Assembly: GCA_001598975.1 (NCBI GenBank) | Contig: BBXU01000317.1 | Coordinates: forward strand, 1 to 64,000 | Direction of reading: 5' to 3' | Length of the DNA: 64,000 bases | Origin: Parachlorella kessleri | Taxonomy: Eukaryota; Chlorophyta; Trebouxiophyceae; Chlorellales; Chlorellaceae | Part shown: piece by piece, positions 21,948 through 34,800 of the stretch | Layout of the letters: each line of letters opens with the position of its first letter | How positions within the stretch are numbered: position 1 is the stretch's first letter | Notes under the pieces: model-generated | What the model saw: the letters and a program-made list of their open reading frames with translations, nothing else | Told to the model about the DNA's origin: nothing | Databases searched by the model: none | Translations under genes and position numbers: made by a program

Positions 21948-24900
21948 TCAGCTGGAAGCAGGCTGTGCCGCGGAGCTGGGCCCGCTGGGCGGCTTGCCAT
22001 CCATTGCACTGTCGCCCGAAACCCGCTGCGGGGTTGGGGCCTGCACCGTGGTGCCCCTGCGGAGCTCCGTGATCTGCACCTTCAGCTCGCCCACCACCTC
22101 GCTAAATGGAGGCCTGCAGGTGCACAGCAAGTCTTTCTGTCAGAGAGTGCACAGGAGCCTCGTCTGCACAGTTCTATGCAATGTCAAGTGACGGTCACCA
22201 GCCCTTGTTTTTCAACAGGTACGTGCTGAGGACGCCACCAAGCACCAGAGGCCTCAAAAGCACATTCTCACTCAAGCGCCCACAACCCAACTCGACACCT
22301 GGCTTCAGTAGCCTGCTTGCCATGTGGCCTTATAGTCCGGCATGCTGCCCGACAGCCTCGCACAGAACCGCAGCGTACCACGATCCACTCTCACAAGGAC
22401 AGCATGGGCAGCGCACCTGTCGTGCGGCTTGGTGGCCCAGCACCGCTGCATCAACTCCCAGAGCGAGTCGGGGCAGCCGTCGGGGCGCGGCGGGCGGTAG
22501 CCATGCTGCACCACCTGCAGAATGATCTGAACCGCCAGCATGTGGGGGTAGGGGTCCTCCCCAGCCACCAGCTCCCAGGCTGCACACACGAGGCAAGGCA
22601 ATGCTCTGGTTAGATGATGTGTTGTCAGATGTTCATCTGAGCTCCGTCCCATGGTCAGGAGTGACCCTTGACAGAGAGGAGGACTGCTGTGCCAGGGCAG
22701 TGACCTGAAAAGAAAATAGACTCTAAGACTTCTCCTCAGCCACCAGGCCATGCGCTGGGGTCCAGGCGCACGCAGTCACTTAACCATCTAACAAGTATTA
22801 GAGTCACCAACCCTAATGAGTTTCTATGTCATTTCCAGCAGCTTGCTACCCAACCTGACCTCAGTAGGCGTTGACCCCTGCCCAGATATCTAGCCGCCCC
22901 GCCTCACCTATGATGCCAAAGGCATACACATCGCCCTGCTTGGTCATCCGGCTCTGCGACAGCACCTCCGGCGCAGCGTGGCTGGGGGTGCCGCAGCTGG
23001 AGGTATCCACGCCAGTATCCTGGGCACCCAGCAGCCTGCAATAAAAAGCACATTATTAAGAAGAGATGTAGCCAACAACGTGGATTGAGCCTGCCGCTGA
23101 GGCGTGCTTTGAAACGCAACCCTGACCCAACACCAGGGCTTGGCCCGGGCACAAGATCTCAGGCTGGGTTTGGGCACCCCAAGGCTGGCTCGACCAAACA
23201 TTACGACGCCACTCTTAAGGCAACTTGTCTGACACTGCCGAGCAGCAGTCACATGCTTCATCATTAGGAAGGTAACTAACAAAAGGAGGAGCCAAGGCCA
23301 GGAAGTGAAGGGCAGCACAGCCCTCATGGCATCTGCCACGGACTGGCGACTACTACAACCCCAGCTAGCAGAAGAGGCAGGCACTCCTTTTGTGTGTTGG
23401 GCATGACCCCTAACGACAAACATAGACATTCACAGCCCACCTGCTGAGCCCAAAGTCTGCAAGTTTGCAAACAAAGCCGCGGCGGTCGTTGCGTGCACCC
23501 TTTAGGAGCACGTTGGCCGGCTTCAAGTCTGCACCCAGTCATGGGAATAAGGCTGGCACACAAAGCATCCACTGATGTCGCTGTGGCTGCACATGCAAGC
23601 TGACAGCAGCATAAGCAATGCGCGCTGGCATCTCTGTGTAGAGAGGCACCCCATGCAGGCACACTCTCGTACTCGGCCATATACCAAAGAGGGGGTAAGC
23701 ACCGACAGGACAGGCAGGCAGGGGCTGAGCGGAAGGAAGACGAACGAGGGAGCCTACCTCCATGCAGGATGTTGAGGTCGTTGTGCAGGTACTCCATGCC
23801 CAGGGCGATGTCCAGGAGGCAGAGGTAGACCGCCGCCTGCAGGCCAGGAAGCACAATCAATGGCACACGCTTGCCAGACGCACGGGTGGCACACACATGG
23901 CCAGGTGCCGCTCCTTGTCCCACCGGTTGGAAGGCGCCGCAAGGGGGAGAGCACTTACCAGGTCCGGTTGCCGCGCGTTGCCCTGCTGCCGTATCCGGCC
24001 GCCAGTGATAGCTTCTTGGAGCGTCTTCTGGTCGCAGTACTCACAAATAATCCAGGTCTCGTAAAGCCCAGGCAGCAGCACCTGCGGCAATCACATGCAC
24101 TTAGGGGTTACTAGTAGGGGTGGTCGGTAGTATGAACAGGGAGGAGATAGGGTTAACCTGTGCTGACAGGGCTGGATGCCAGTGTGCTCCTGCAAGTATG
24201 CACAGGCGTCATGCTTGGGTTGCTTCGGAGCTCACACAGCTGCAGCAGCAGCAGCTACGCCAGGAAGGTAGCTGGAAGAGCATCCTTCAACCTGTCCGCT
24301 GGGGGTTTTTATAGGCGCTGCTCCCTCAGATTGCAGCAAACCTGGCCATATACCCACCATTGCCAGCCGAAACCAGCCTGCCCCCTTCTACAACCCACCT
24401 CCCAGCTGCCCTCAGGTTGCCTTTTCACACATTCCACAGCCCCCCACAACTCCCCGCGTGGGTCTTACCTCGTTCGTGCTCACTACCTCAACCGCCGCCG
24501 CGCCCGATAAGAGCGACTGTAACCGGCGGCCGCTGGCCGTCTTGCGCGACTCGTTGCTGTTGATCGCAGCAGAGTCCGCTGTCGCCGGTCTTGGCGGCTT
24601 CCCCTGAGGCCGCCCGCCTCCACTGTCTCCGCTGCCCACAGCTGCACCGCCGCTGCCGCTGCTGCCGGCTGGCAGCACCTCCACAACCGCTCCAGCGCCA
24701 GACTGCGCTGCCGCTCCGACCGTCGAGCTGCTGCGGCTGACTGTTGCCGAGGAAGCTGCCTTTGCGGCTGCAGGCCGCGGCTGCTGCGTCCCGCCGGCCG
24801 CGGCCGCCTCCATGGCTCTTGCGGCTGCCTGCAGCGCGTCCTCTGGAGACATGGGGTCTGACGTGGCGCCCAGCAAAGAGCTCTCGCCGCTCTGCAGCTC

Positions 24901-27900
24901 TGACTCAAGCGCCGCTGAGCTTGGCCGCGAAAGCAAGTGCTCCTCGCCCTCTGTCAACACCCGCACCACGCTGAGCTTGTAGGTGGTGATGCAGTTGGGA
25001 TGGCTCACGCTTAGGCTGCAAGGCAGGCAGGGCCAACCAGTTGGTAAGTATGGGGATATATAGGGAGGCAAATCCTTGCATTGATTCGGCACTTCGCATC
25101 TTTCTTGCCCGCATAAAGCTGCTCTCGCTGCAGGAAGCTCAGCAGCCCGCAGCGGCATGCAGGCGCCATAAGAGAGACATGAAGCCACCGCCGGCAACTG
25201 CTTGGTACAACACCACAATAACAACCACCTATATACGCCCAGGCTGCAGCGGGAGGGACAAACGGTGCCTCCCCTCTAGCGTCGGCGTCCTCAAACAGAC
25301 TCAGAAGATAGCATACGCCTGGCCTCCAACAACCCAGTCCTGTGCATTGCCACTAGCCGCCCAAGAGCCAGCAGTCAACCTCACCTAAGCAGCGGCTCCC
25401 GGGAAAGGTCGTACACCTTGCCTCCAACCACCCTGTGCTCCACCACCTTGATCGCCACAAGGGCGCCGTTCCAGCGCCCCTTGTACACCCGCCCGTAAGA
25501 CCCCCGCCCCAGCAGCTCCCCCACTTCCAGCCCATCAATCAGACCAAACCTGCAAGAAGGGAGCAGGTAGCGCAATGCTCAGCTGGAGCAGAGCCACGCT
25601 TTGCTTCCACGCCAAGCGCCACGGATGAGGTGGGTTGTAACAGTGGTGCATCGCGGTTGATGGACACCACAAAGAGTGAAGACGATACATGCACTGCCGC
25701 CGCAAATGCAGAGACAGGGCCGCACAAGTCTAGCTAGCCTGTGAAACCGGCAACTGGGGCCCGGGTTGAAGGAACATACGAGGGCTTTACACTGTGGGCT
25801 CAGCTGAATGCGCCTCCCAAAAGCTCGCAGGGTGGACTGAAGTGCAGGGAAGCGGCACGCAAGATGGGCCCTATGGCTTACTTAGAGCGCCAAAGCGCAT
25901 TCTTGGCAGCTGTGCTTGCGTTGGCGGAAGAGTCCAGGGGGACGAGTGTGCCCGCAGCATCCTTCGCGACCAGGGGGATCACACCGTTGGGCAGCTCCCC
26001 AGATTCCATGGATCCCATCTTGGATGCCTCCGCCAGCTGCACCTGCTGCTGCCGCCGCCGGCGCCGCACCACAAGGACTAGCAAGACGGCTGCTACCAAG
26101 GCGCTGGCTGCCACAGCGCCGACAACTGCTCCCACTATGGTGGCGGTGTGTGAGCTGCTGCCGCCGCTGTCAGAGGAGCCCGCGGTATCGGATCCGTTGG
26201 CAGCTGCCACGGTGTCTTCCCGGCTCCCCAGAAGCTCTGGTGCCAAGGCCACACCCGGATCCTCAAGGCAACTGATGGTGGTGTCATTGAAGGTATATTG
26301 GGTGTGATACACTGCAGCAGCAGGTGATGTGTCAGTCAGCCCAAGCCCTCCCCCTGTAAAGCCCTTACTTTGGGCCCACTTTTGCCGATGTCAGCCGCAG
26401 CCTCGTTACGGCAACCGCTGGGCCAGCAACTCGACCCTTTCTAGGCACCACAAGCACCCACTCTCACTCTGCCCTCAGCAATGCCCAGCCAACCCAACAG
26501 GAATGCAAATCACGAGCCTACTGAACTGGCCCACGCCGGCGCAAGCGTCACGCGCACAAGGCATCGCTTACGCTGCTGCTGTGTGACTAAATCCCGGAAG
26601 TAGATCATGCGGATGGTAGGCTTCAGGATGCTGTAGCTGGTGTCACCCATTCGCTGCACCCCATCTGCACCTAAGGCCTGCACCAGAGACAGGGTCCAGG
26701 GGACGGGTGACACATGACCCTGGCACCAAGCAAGGCCCGTGCAACAGCTGCATGCAACGCGCGCACAGTCACAGGGCCAGGTAGGCGATGGCAAGGGGTT
26801 ATGATTTCTCGCCGCGGCCGTAGCCCTGCCGATCTCGCACCACCTCTGGTCACTTGGCATCGAAACAACGCCACAGCAGCCCCACGCGCCGTTGGCATCT
26901 AGCCAGGTTTCAAAAACAACAACTTCTAGCAACTGCCGCGAACGCCACTGGAATCCGTGCCATTTGAGGCAACCTGGCCACAGGAGAGGCACTACTTACC
27001 CGCTGGAGCAGGTCGATTTCTAGCTGTGTGGACTTGGTAGAGCAGGGGGTCTCCACCTCGTGTATGTAACTGTCGTCAAAAGCCATCGTATGCCCCGGCG
27101 ACCCATCAATGGTGGGCCACACCGGCGACCCGTCCAGCATGACACTACGATTCTGATAGACCGCCGAGGGGAAGGCCATGCCTGCAGCGGGGGAGGCATG
27201 GCACGACCCCAGTGTAAAAACATGCATCGCCAGACAAAAGAACTAGTCCACTCCCCCTGCCCCTCTCTTCTTTTCAGCGGTAGGGCCGGGATAGCGGGTA
27301 GGCATGCTCCCACTGTGCTAGCAAGGAGATGGGCGCCTGTGCTGCGCGGCACATGGCCTTGCAAGCAAGCAGCCAACAGGTGCCGGCAGCTAGGCCCGCC
27401 GCACCAACGCCAGCAGCCGTCTTGTTCAGGTTTTAGGGCGCCCGCCGCGCCGCCCTTACCACAGTCTTCCCTATGACAACAACACCCAAGAAACAACCAG
27501 CAAGTCCCGCATGAGCAGGCTGGTACGCATACTCGCAGTGGGGGGCCAGGAGAGTGACAAGCGCACATGCTCCTACCTTGCAACTCCATATGTTGGAAGG
27601 TCAGCGACGCAGTGTCCTCAAGCTGCAACAAGTAGGGCGCCTGTCCAAAGTCCAACACCCGTAGCTGGTCATCATTTGAACGGATGGTCAGGTTGCGCCC
27701 GCGCGCCACCACGATCGGCAGCGAAAAGTTTGCCAGGCAGGCCTTCGTCAGCTTGATTGGGGCTGCAACGACACAAGTCCAACCGCCAAGGCGTGTGACT
27801 GGTAGAGCAAAGTGCACCGGCTCTGAAGAGCAGTATTGCCGAGGTCTGCCACCCTTTACCGGCGGCAATCCCGGCCAACAGGCTCACGACCACTCGCATC

Positions 27901-30019
27901 TAGCAATGCAGCTGCAGCGCAAGCAACGCAGCACGATCCATGCCAGCTGAGGGAACTCCTTTCACCCCCCTGCAGTGTGAAAGGCTGCTCTTCATGCCCC
28001 AGCAGCCTCCCAGGCTGAGGCACCTAAATGCAGCAGGTCTTGGAGACATCGGTGGAGGACTGCTACCTCCAGCTGTCACCACGAAGCAGCAGTCCTGCCA
28101 CCACTAGGCCGCCTCATGGGGGGGCTGTTGCATTGCGCACAGGTACAGTGCTGCAGAGGTCTCCTGCCTTCCCGGCTCCCTCCAGCGCCCTGCCAGCCCA
28201 GCAATTAGCACGCCGCCTACCTGCCATCTCAATGTCAGTCACCGACCCCACGCCTAGGTAGTGAACCAGCTCCCCACAGTTGCCAGCAACGACCGAGCTG
28301 CCATTAGCCGCCAGCGGAATGCTGTCAGTGGTTTCGACGGCGACCGGCTCTGTCGGGCAGGTGAAGGTCACATTCGACAGGCTGTACCGAACATTGCCCA
28401 CTGCGGCAGGAAGCACGGGCAGCAAAGAGCCCTGTGAAACTGAGGATCGCACCATGCACCAACGGCAAACGACAGTCCGGCCACAGGAGGAGTCATTGAG
28501 GCACCCGCGATGACTACAGGAAATGCACTTGTAGCCACTCTCAAACAGCGGAAACGTGCAACATGGCAGCCTCCTAGTAGCCAGCACACCACCCTCCTAA
28601 CGCCTGCAATATACCTCAACCTGACAGACAGAAATCTCAAACCCCAACCTGAACCCATGTTATCTCTTCGCTGGCCAGCCGTGAGCTGGACAGGCGGTAC
28701 AGGCCCTAGGTCTGAACCTCAAGCAAGAGCCCAGCGCAACGCTAAGCAGCATCACACGGCACCATTTCCACCAATTCCACCCACCCCCTTGTCGTGTGCC
28801 CCTATCTCTCTGCGTTAACCGCTAGGTAACGCAGTTAACCAGTGGACATGGCAACTCATCCTAATAACCCTCCCAGGCAGTTACAACAACACCCACCTGA
28901 GCTCCCCGTCGCAACATCCCTCACTGGGAAGGACCCATCGAACGTCTGCCGCACGATGTAGCTCCCATTTGTCAGCTGGTCAATGCCTGCCTCCCGTCCC
29001 GCTTGGCTCCGCAGAGATGCCACACGAAACTGAATATCATTGGCCGTGCATGGGGTGTCCAGCGGTTGCACCAGGGTTACGTTGCGGTACACCATCTGCA
29101 CATGGCCAAGCCAGTTGCCGCCATACTTAGGGTAAGGCGCAGCCACAGGAAGAGGCTGACAGGTATGAATCACTGGCTCACAGCTACCGCACGCAATCCT
29201 TCTGTCACACTACCAGAGCAAGCGCGGTTGCTTGGTTCCAACAATATTGGGCCGCTGTCGTCAGGTCTGACAGGCTAGGTCTGACAGGCGGTCCTGGTCA
29301 AAGCAGCGCCATTAGTGGTGCAACATTGCTCTTCTCACCAGATGTCCGGGCTGCCCGACCATGGTAGGCCACAGCACACCGTTCACCATCTCATAGCCGA
29401 GCGCTGCGACGCCGCGCGGCCCTGTTGCTGCATACCCCGCCGAGTGAGTGGCCATGCCCTGGAGCTGTAAGTTCTGCGTCACCCACGTCACGCCCGCGCT
29501 ATGAGAGCTGAGCGCCAAAGCGCCCCCCAAGTCAAGGATGGGCGTCGCATAGCCGCTGCCACTAGGGAGCGGCGGCCCTGTCACTGTGACGGTCGAGTTT
29601 CCCGAGTGGATGGGCAGCCAAGCTGCATATGGTTCCCAGTCCTCAGGCTTCAGATATATATCGCCTGCAGCATGACACCCCAGGCTTCAAGCTGTCCCAG
29701 GGTATGCCATGGCCCGGTCGCCCCGGCCCAGGGCCCGCAGGTTGGGAGACGTCCAGAGCACGCTTGCTACATCAATATGACGCAGGCTACCGCAACGAGG
29801 CTTCACGGACAAAGGCAGTACCCGGGGCTCACCTTCTATGGTGAGAACCACAGGTGCAGTGACGTCGGCTGTCTGGTTCAAACACCGCATAAAGGTGGCG
29901 CCCGAGTCGGCGGAACAAAGGAATGCGCCCTGATCGGCCTGAACGACCCCGGTCACCAAGCACGCCAGCCAGACCGCTAGCACCGCAGGCGGCGCCCTGC
30001 GCAGGCCTGAGGCCTGCAT
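21948..30019 (-). CDS. Transmembrane receptor-like Ser/Thr kinase (TKL-type)
   Basis: Sixteen exons join in phase to 1090 aa: 30019..29833, 29622..29339, 29155..28897, 28400..28221, 27762..27577, 27181..27000, 26677..26572, 26311..25882, 25549..25385, 25015..24469, 24081..23959, 23836..23758, 23528..23441, 23035..22908, 22579..22417 and 22113..21948. Residues 1-28 are a signal peptide (AVLAVWLACLVTGVVQA). An ectodomain of about 490 residues has many N-x-S/T sites and two related modules. The TM segment is at about 518-543, followed by an Arg-rich stop-transfer (RRRRR). The kinase domain begins near 606: Gly loop GRGSYGRVYKG (619-629), VAIK Lys639, HGDLKPANVLL (908-918), DFG 934-936, APE 960-962 and QGDVYAFG. 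HRD is HGD, as in non-RD kinases. A low-complexity insert of about 140 residues lies between kinase strands 4 and 5. It probably signals from the cell surface; ligand and targets are unknown. Confidence 0.88.
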
Positions 30020-31847
30020 GGGCCGTATGATACACCTTAGCTCCGCTCCCCGCGCGGTCCTCCAGCCACCACGGAGTATGTGATGAAATGTGGTGAAGCA
30101 CGTCAGTGCATGACTGCGAACACTCCGGCTTGTTCAAGCAGCAGCAGTTACGTTTGCGATGCAGGGATGGACATGTCCATGGACAGTGGACGCCATGCGC
30201 GCTGAGGAGAACCCAGGTGTTCCCGCGTTGGTCCTAGAAAAGTTGCCCCTTTGCAACATGACGCAACCATTATTCTTTTCGTTTTGGTTGCAATTATCTG
30301 GAAAAGCCCTGGTTGGCTGCTGCAAAAGCTCGATCTGGGAACAGCAGTCGGCCTGGAGTTCAGACGGAGCTCTACAAGCTTTGCGACGATGACCCCTTTT
30401 TCACACGGCGGGGGACGCACGGTTACCTGCAAAGGATGGTACCACGATATCCTAAGGGAGTGAGGTCTTGTCAACAGATAGAAGAACTGAAAGGAAGGGA
30501 GTTTCCCTTGAAGCGTGTTACACGAACGGCAGCAGGAGGGTTCCCGGGCAACGTGAAGTGTGAACAGGGGCACAGTCACAGTCACAGGCAGCACTCGTGT
30601 CAACAACACTACCCTACACCTAAAAACTGTGTGTATGCTTCTGGGGGTTTTCTACTTGTGCTGCACAGTCCATACGCCTGTCTACAAGAACACTAGGCTT
30701 CCCTGGAGAACACATTCGGTGCCCTGAACCACTACACGGATTGCCAAGGACCACTGTGCAATACACCTTGCGAAGGTGACCTTGAGTGCCGTCCTTGGTT
30801 ATGGCTGTGCACCCTGCTGCAATAGTCATCAGCTAAAGTAAAGATGTACTACACCTGCGAAACCAGTTAGCAGGGGATCGTGAATGTTGTATTGAATGTT
30901 GTATTAGGGTGGATGAGATCACCAGGACCGGGAGCTGTTACCGAAGTCAGGACAAACCCACCTCACCCTGGAACATCCAAGCAACCACCATGCTGCTTGT
31001 TAGGCGCCGTCATAAAGCCACCCGGCCCCTTGAGGCCCCTTGAGCTCACTGGTGCTTGCCGAAGCACTGTTGTGAGGATACAATCGATTCATAGAGCTCT
31101 TGCAATGCTTTGCTGTCGACTGCCACAGAGAGCTTCAGGCATGCTTTAGCTGGGCAGCTTCTCCTATGGGGTCAGTATCACCTGTCTCCTCGCACCTCCT
31201 TCTGTCTAAACAGCAACCCTGCTGCCTGTAGCTGCTCAGCTCTCATTGAAGGGTGCGCGCCCTTGTAGTATAGCAGCTCCTACCTTGTGACGACTGGGCT
31301 CGACAGTCTAGCAACTTGATCAGTCACTCGTCCCAAGGATTTCAGCGGTGAGATCCCCTCAACACTCCTGTTGAGCCTCCATGTCACTTGCGTCTGTCAC
31401 ACTTTGTCAACCGCATGCTTCACATGTGCCCCAGCCACTGGGCCCTCAGAGCCGCCGGCCGCCCGTCTTTGCAGAAGAGTGGAGTCAATATACAGTAGCC
31501 TACAGACCTCTTTCCTTGGTGTCCCTTGACAGGGCAGGCACCTCAGTTAGCTCCCCGTGCCTGCCCAGTGCCCAAGCCCCGGTAACACTGACAGCTACTT
31601 AGGACAAGGCGTACTGCGGAGTTTCCATCCCCACTTGAGGCCCAAAGGATTGTGTGTGGAAGACTGTCTGCCGAAGCACACTGGACATGTACGAGGACGG
31701 ACACCTACGAGCGCCAGCGCAATGACAAATACTACTAAACCTACCACTCCCAGGTGGTAGAGGATTTGGGATTGAAACCGCTGAACTCTTGGGGCGGTGC
31801 AGAGTACTTCCTGGTCAATCTTGTGCTTTGTTCGACAAGGCCCAGCC
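30020..31847. promoter_or_regulatory. Divergent intergenic region between the receptor kinase and LCI copy A
   Basis: 1.8 kb between two outward-facing genes, holding both promoters. Short ORFs (for example 30251-30463) have no family resemblance and no splice context. No CO2-response element could be defined by eye. Confidence 0.45.
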
Positions 31848-34800
31848 ATGGCTTCTATCCCACAGGCCATCAACGGGGTCCGGGCCCCTTGCGCCCAGCT
31901 GCATTCAGCTCCTGCCCAGCGGGCTTCTCTGATCAGCACCCCCCTCAGGGCCGGCCGCAGCGCATGTGGCTGCTTTGGCGGCGCTGTCTGCAGCCGTCAC
32001 GGAGCTCGGCAGCTGAGGCCCATGGCTGCAGCCAGCACCGAGGTGGCCGCCCCTGTCCCCAAGGTCGAGAGCATCAGTGTCAAGGACGACGCTGAGATCC
32101 GCTACCTGACCGAGCGGGCTGGCCATGTGACCAAGCACTTCCCCAGTGCCCTGGGTGTGGATGACTTCATGCAGCGCCTGGAGGTGGCACTGTGGGGCTA
32201 TGGCTTCCAGAACGACAATTCCATCGGTGAGTGGGTTTTGCTTCAATGTATCATGTGAGTAGATTGGCATGGTGTTGTAGGTGGGAGATTTGGCTGGCTT
32301 TTTGGGTGCGGGCAGGCAGGCTTGCAATCCTAGGAACCTCCTATGACTCGAAGCTTGCTGGCCTCCTGCTTTCCTGAAGCCCATTCAAGCCCCTCTGTAT
32401 GTCGGAGACTCCCCAAGCTGACACAGCCAGGCATCTACAATTCCTCTACTACCTTGTAGGGCTCGCTTGCTGCAGCTTTATTGGCCTCCTGAGCGTGGGT
32501 GCCACATGCCCTGTCGTACCTCCTCTGAACCCTGTATGCAACCTTGCTGCCTGCAGCCTGCGTGAATCTGTGCCGTGACGAGGTCACCCACACCCTGAAG
32601 CACAAGATTGACCAGGTGTTCGGCTCCTCCTTCTCCACCCACGGCCTTGGCGGCGTGCTCACCTGCGGTGTGACCGGCGTGGGCGCCGGCCTGAGCCACT
32701 CTCCAGTGTGCGAGGTGGGGCAGCTTGAGATCCTAGCAGTTGTGCATTGGCATCATCCTTGCTCATCATGTGTTGACCTGTGTTTAGGAACAGGTAGCTT
32801 CAGGGTTGAAGCTACCTGTTCCTGGTTGCTCTAGCATGTGCTGGAAAAAGCCAACCCTGGACTCCCCCCTCATCCTGCTTCCAAGCTCGCTCACCTCCCT
32901 GTCCCTGCGCAGACCTCCGGCAAGGAGCGGTACGTGTTCTTCAGCTTCCCCCACATCGGCATCGACTCCAAGGGTGTGGTGGGCAACATCTCACGCCCCG
33001 GCCGCTCTGGCATGTCCTGCGCCTGCGGCGCCGTTATCAAGGTGAGAGTAAACAGCCTGGCCAGGTCTTCCAACTGCAGACCACAGCAGTGGTGCTTGCT
33101 TGTGCTGCTGTTCTGCGCCTTGTCTGTCTGTCAGGGATGTGCCTGTGGTTGGCCCCGTGATGGCAAGGGAGAGCCCTGAGGAGTGGTACACTGCTGTGCT
33201 GCCTGGCAAGCGTGTGCCGGGAGGGTGTGTTGAGTATAGCTTTGGTACAATCCCTTGGTTGCAGGCCCTGGGAGACATTAAGTCCGAGGGGCTGAACTGC
33301 AACTGCAAGGAGCCTGGCGGTGAGCAAAACTTACCTGTTCGTGGGTGAAGGGGAGGGTGCGACAGTCTTCTAGTTGTGTGTGAACGTGATTTGGGCTTTG
33401 TATCCAGGGTATGGCTTAGCCGTTGGTAGCTAGAGTTAAAGCAACAATGGGTGGTACCCTGAAACACCAGAGTAGTAGTCGTACTAGCGCCTCAGCCTTT
33501 CTGAGCGCGTGTTTGCAGTTAATGGAATCCTGCGTGCGCGCACCCCGCCAGAGCCTGCCCCTGAAGTGCGAGAGCGCCTTCCCCCTTGCAGTGCACGAGC
33601 CCCTCAATATCGAGTTCTCCATCCTGAAGCAGCGCTTGGCACGGCGGCTGGTGGCTGAGGGACAGACTGACGAGTCTGTGGGCAGCCTGGACCTTGTGGG
33701 CCTCACCAAGGTAAGGGAGGCTTATGGCTGGATTGGAAAAATATGGGAATTGTCAGTGACAGAGGTCAGCGAGTCGGTGGGCAGCCTGGACACTGTGGCG
33801 CTCACCAGGGTAGGAAGATTATTGATGAGTTTACTACTGTGGTGGCCAACTCTGTTCCACCTACTGTGGTAGAAACGGCAGCGGGTGAGGCAGTCGTTGG
33901 CTGAGACTTGTATTTGTTTGAGTTGTCAGGTCAGTTGTGCTCGGTCACAGGCAAATGCGCAAGGTATGCCTTGCCCACGCTCAGGTTTGTGCCAGACAAT
34001 GGGTGCACAGCCTGCAGGCACTTCATCACACAGACTGTCACTATCCTTCCCCTTCACCACTGCCGCTTGCAGGTCACCGAGCGCGTTATTTCTGACGACC
34101 TTGACTTCCTGATCTCCAAGGCCGTCAACACTAGCAAGGCGGACTACGCAGGTGGGGTCTAGCTTCTTCATAGAACAGTGAGCAAGCAGTTCTGGACATT
34201 AGGAGGGGTGACAGGCGGCATTGCCAATTGCTACAAGCTAGTAGGGTCTACGAGACAGCACCAATCTGGGCTTTGCCTTGGTTGCACGTTGCGGCAAGGG
34301 TGGGTGGGACCCCTTAGTCGTTATTTCCTACGCGCCTGCAGTGCCAACTTGTGTCAGGCTGGCAGCTGAGTCATGGAGTTCTTTTAACCATGTTTTTGTC
34401 CCACCTCCCCTCTTGCCTGCAGTGGTGACCGGCGTCCAGATCCACAACTGGGCCGAGGAGTTTGACTCGGATGAGCCCAACCTGGAGTGGGTGGCCCCCG
34501 TCAACGTGTATGCCGTGGTGGACGGCAAGCGCTATGACATCGATATCACCAAGCTGCCGGTGAGTGTACGAGGGGCCTGATCCTCCTCATGCTGGTGGTA
34601 GCAAACCACCAAAGAGCTGGGAATGTCAATTGGCGAGAGCGAGATAGGATCTCCCTGGAGTCAACGGACACTGCTAGTGATAGAGAGGAATCACTTGCGC
34701 GGCTCGGCTGAAGTGCTATCCAATCATGTGTGCACAAGATAAGTGGCAACCCGTGCTGGTACCAGCATCTGAAGCTTACCGAGCATCTGAAGCTTACTGG

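Noticed and set aside
24483..24974. Arg/Ala-rich ORFs on both strands
   Set aside because: Other-frame shadows of the low-complexity kinase insert exon.
30148..30696. Overlapping ORFs of 70-153 codons upstream of the receptor kinase
   Set aside because: No recognisable motif, inconsistent strands, no splice context.
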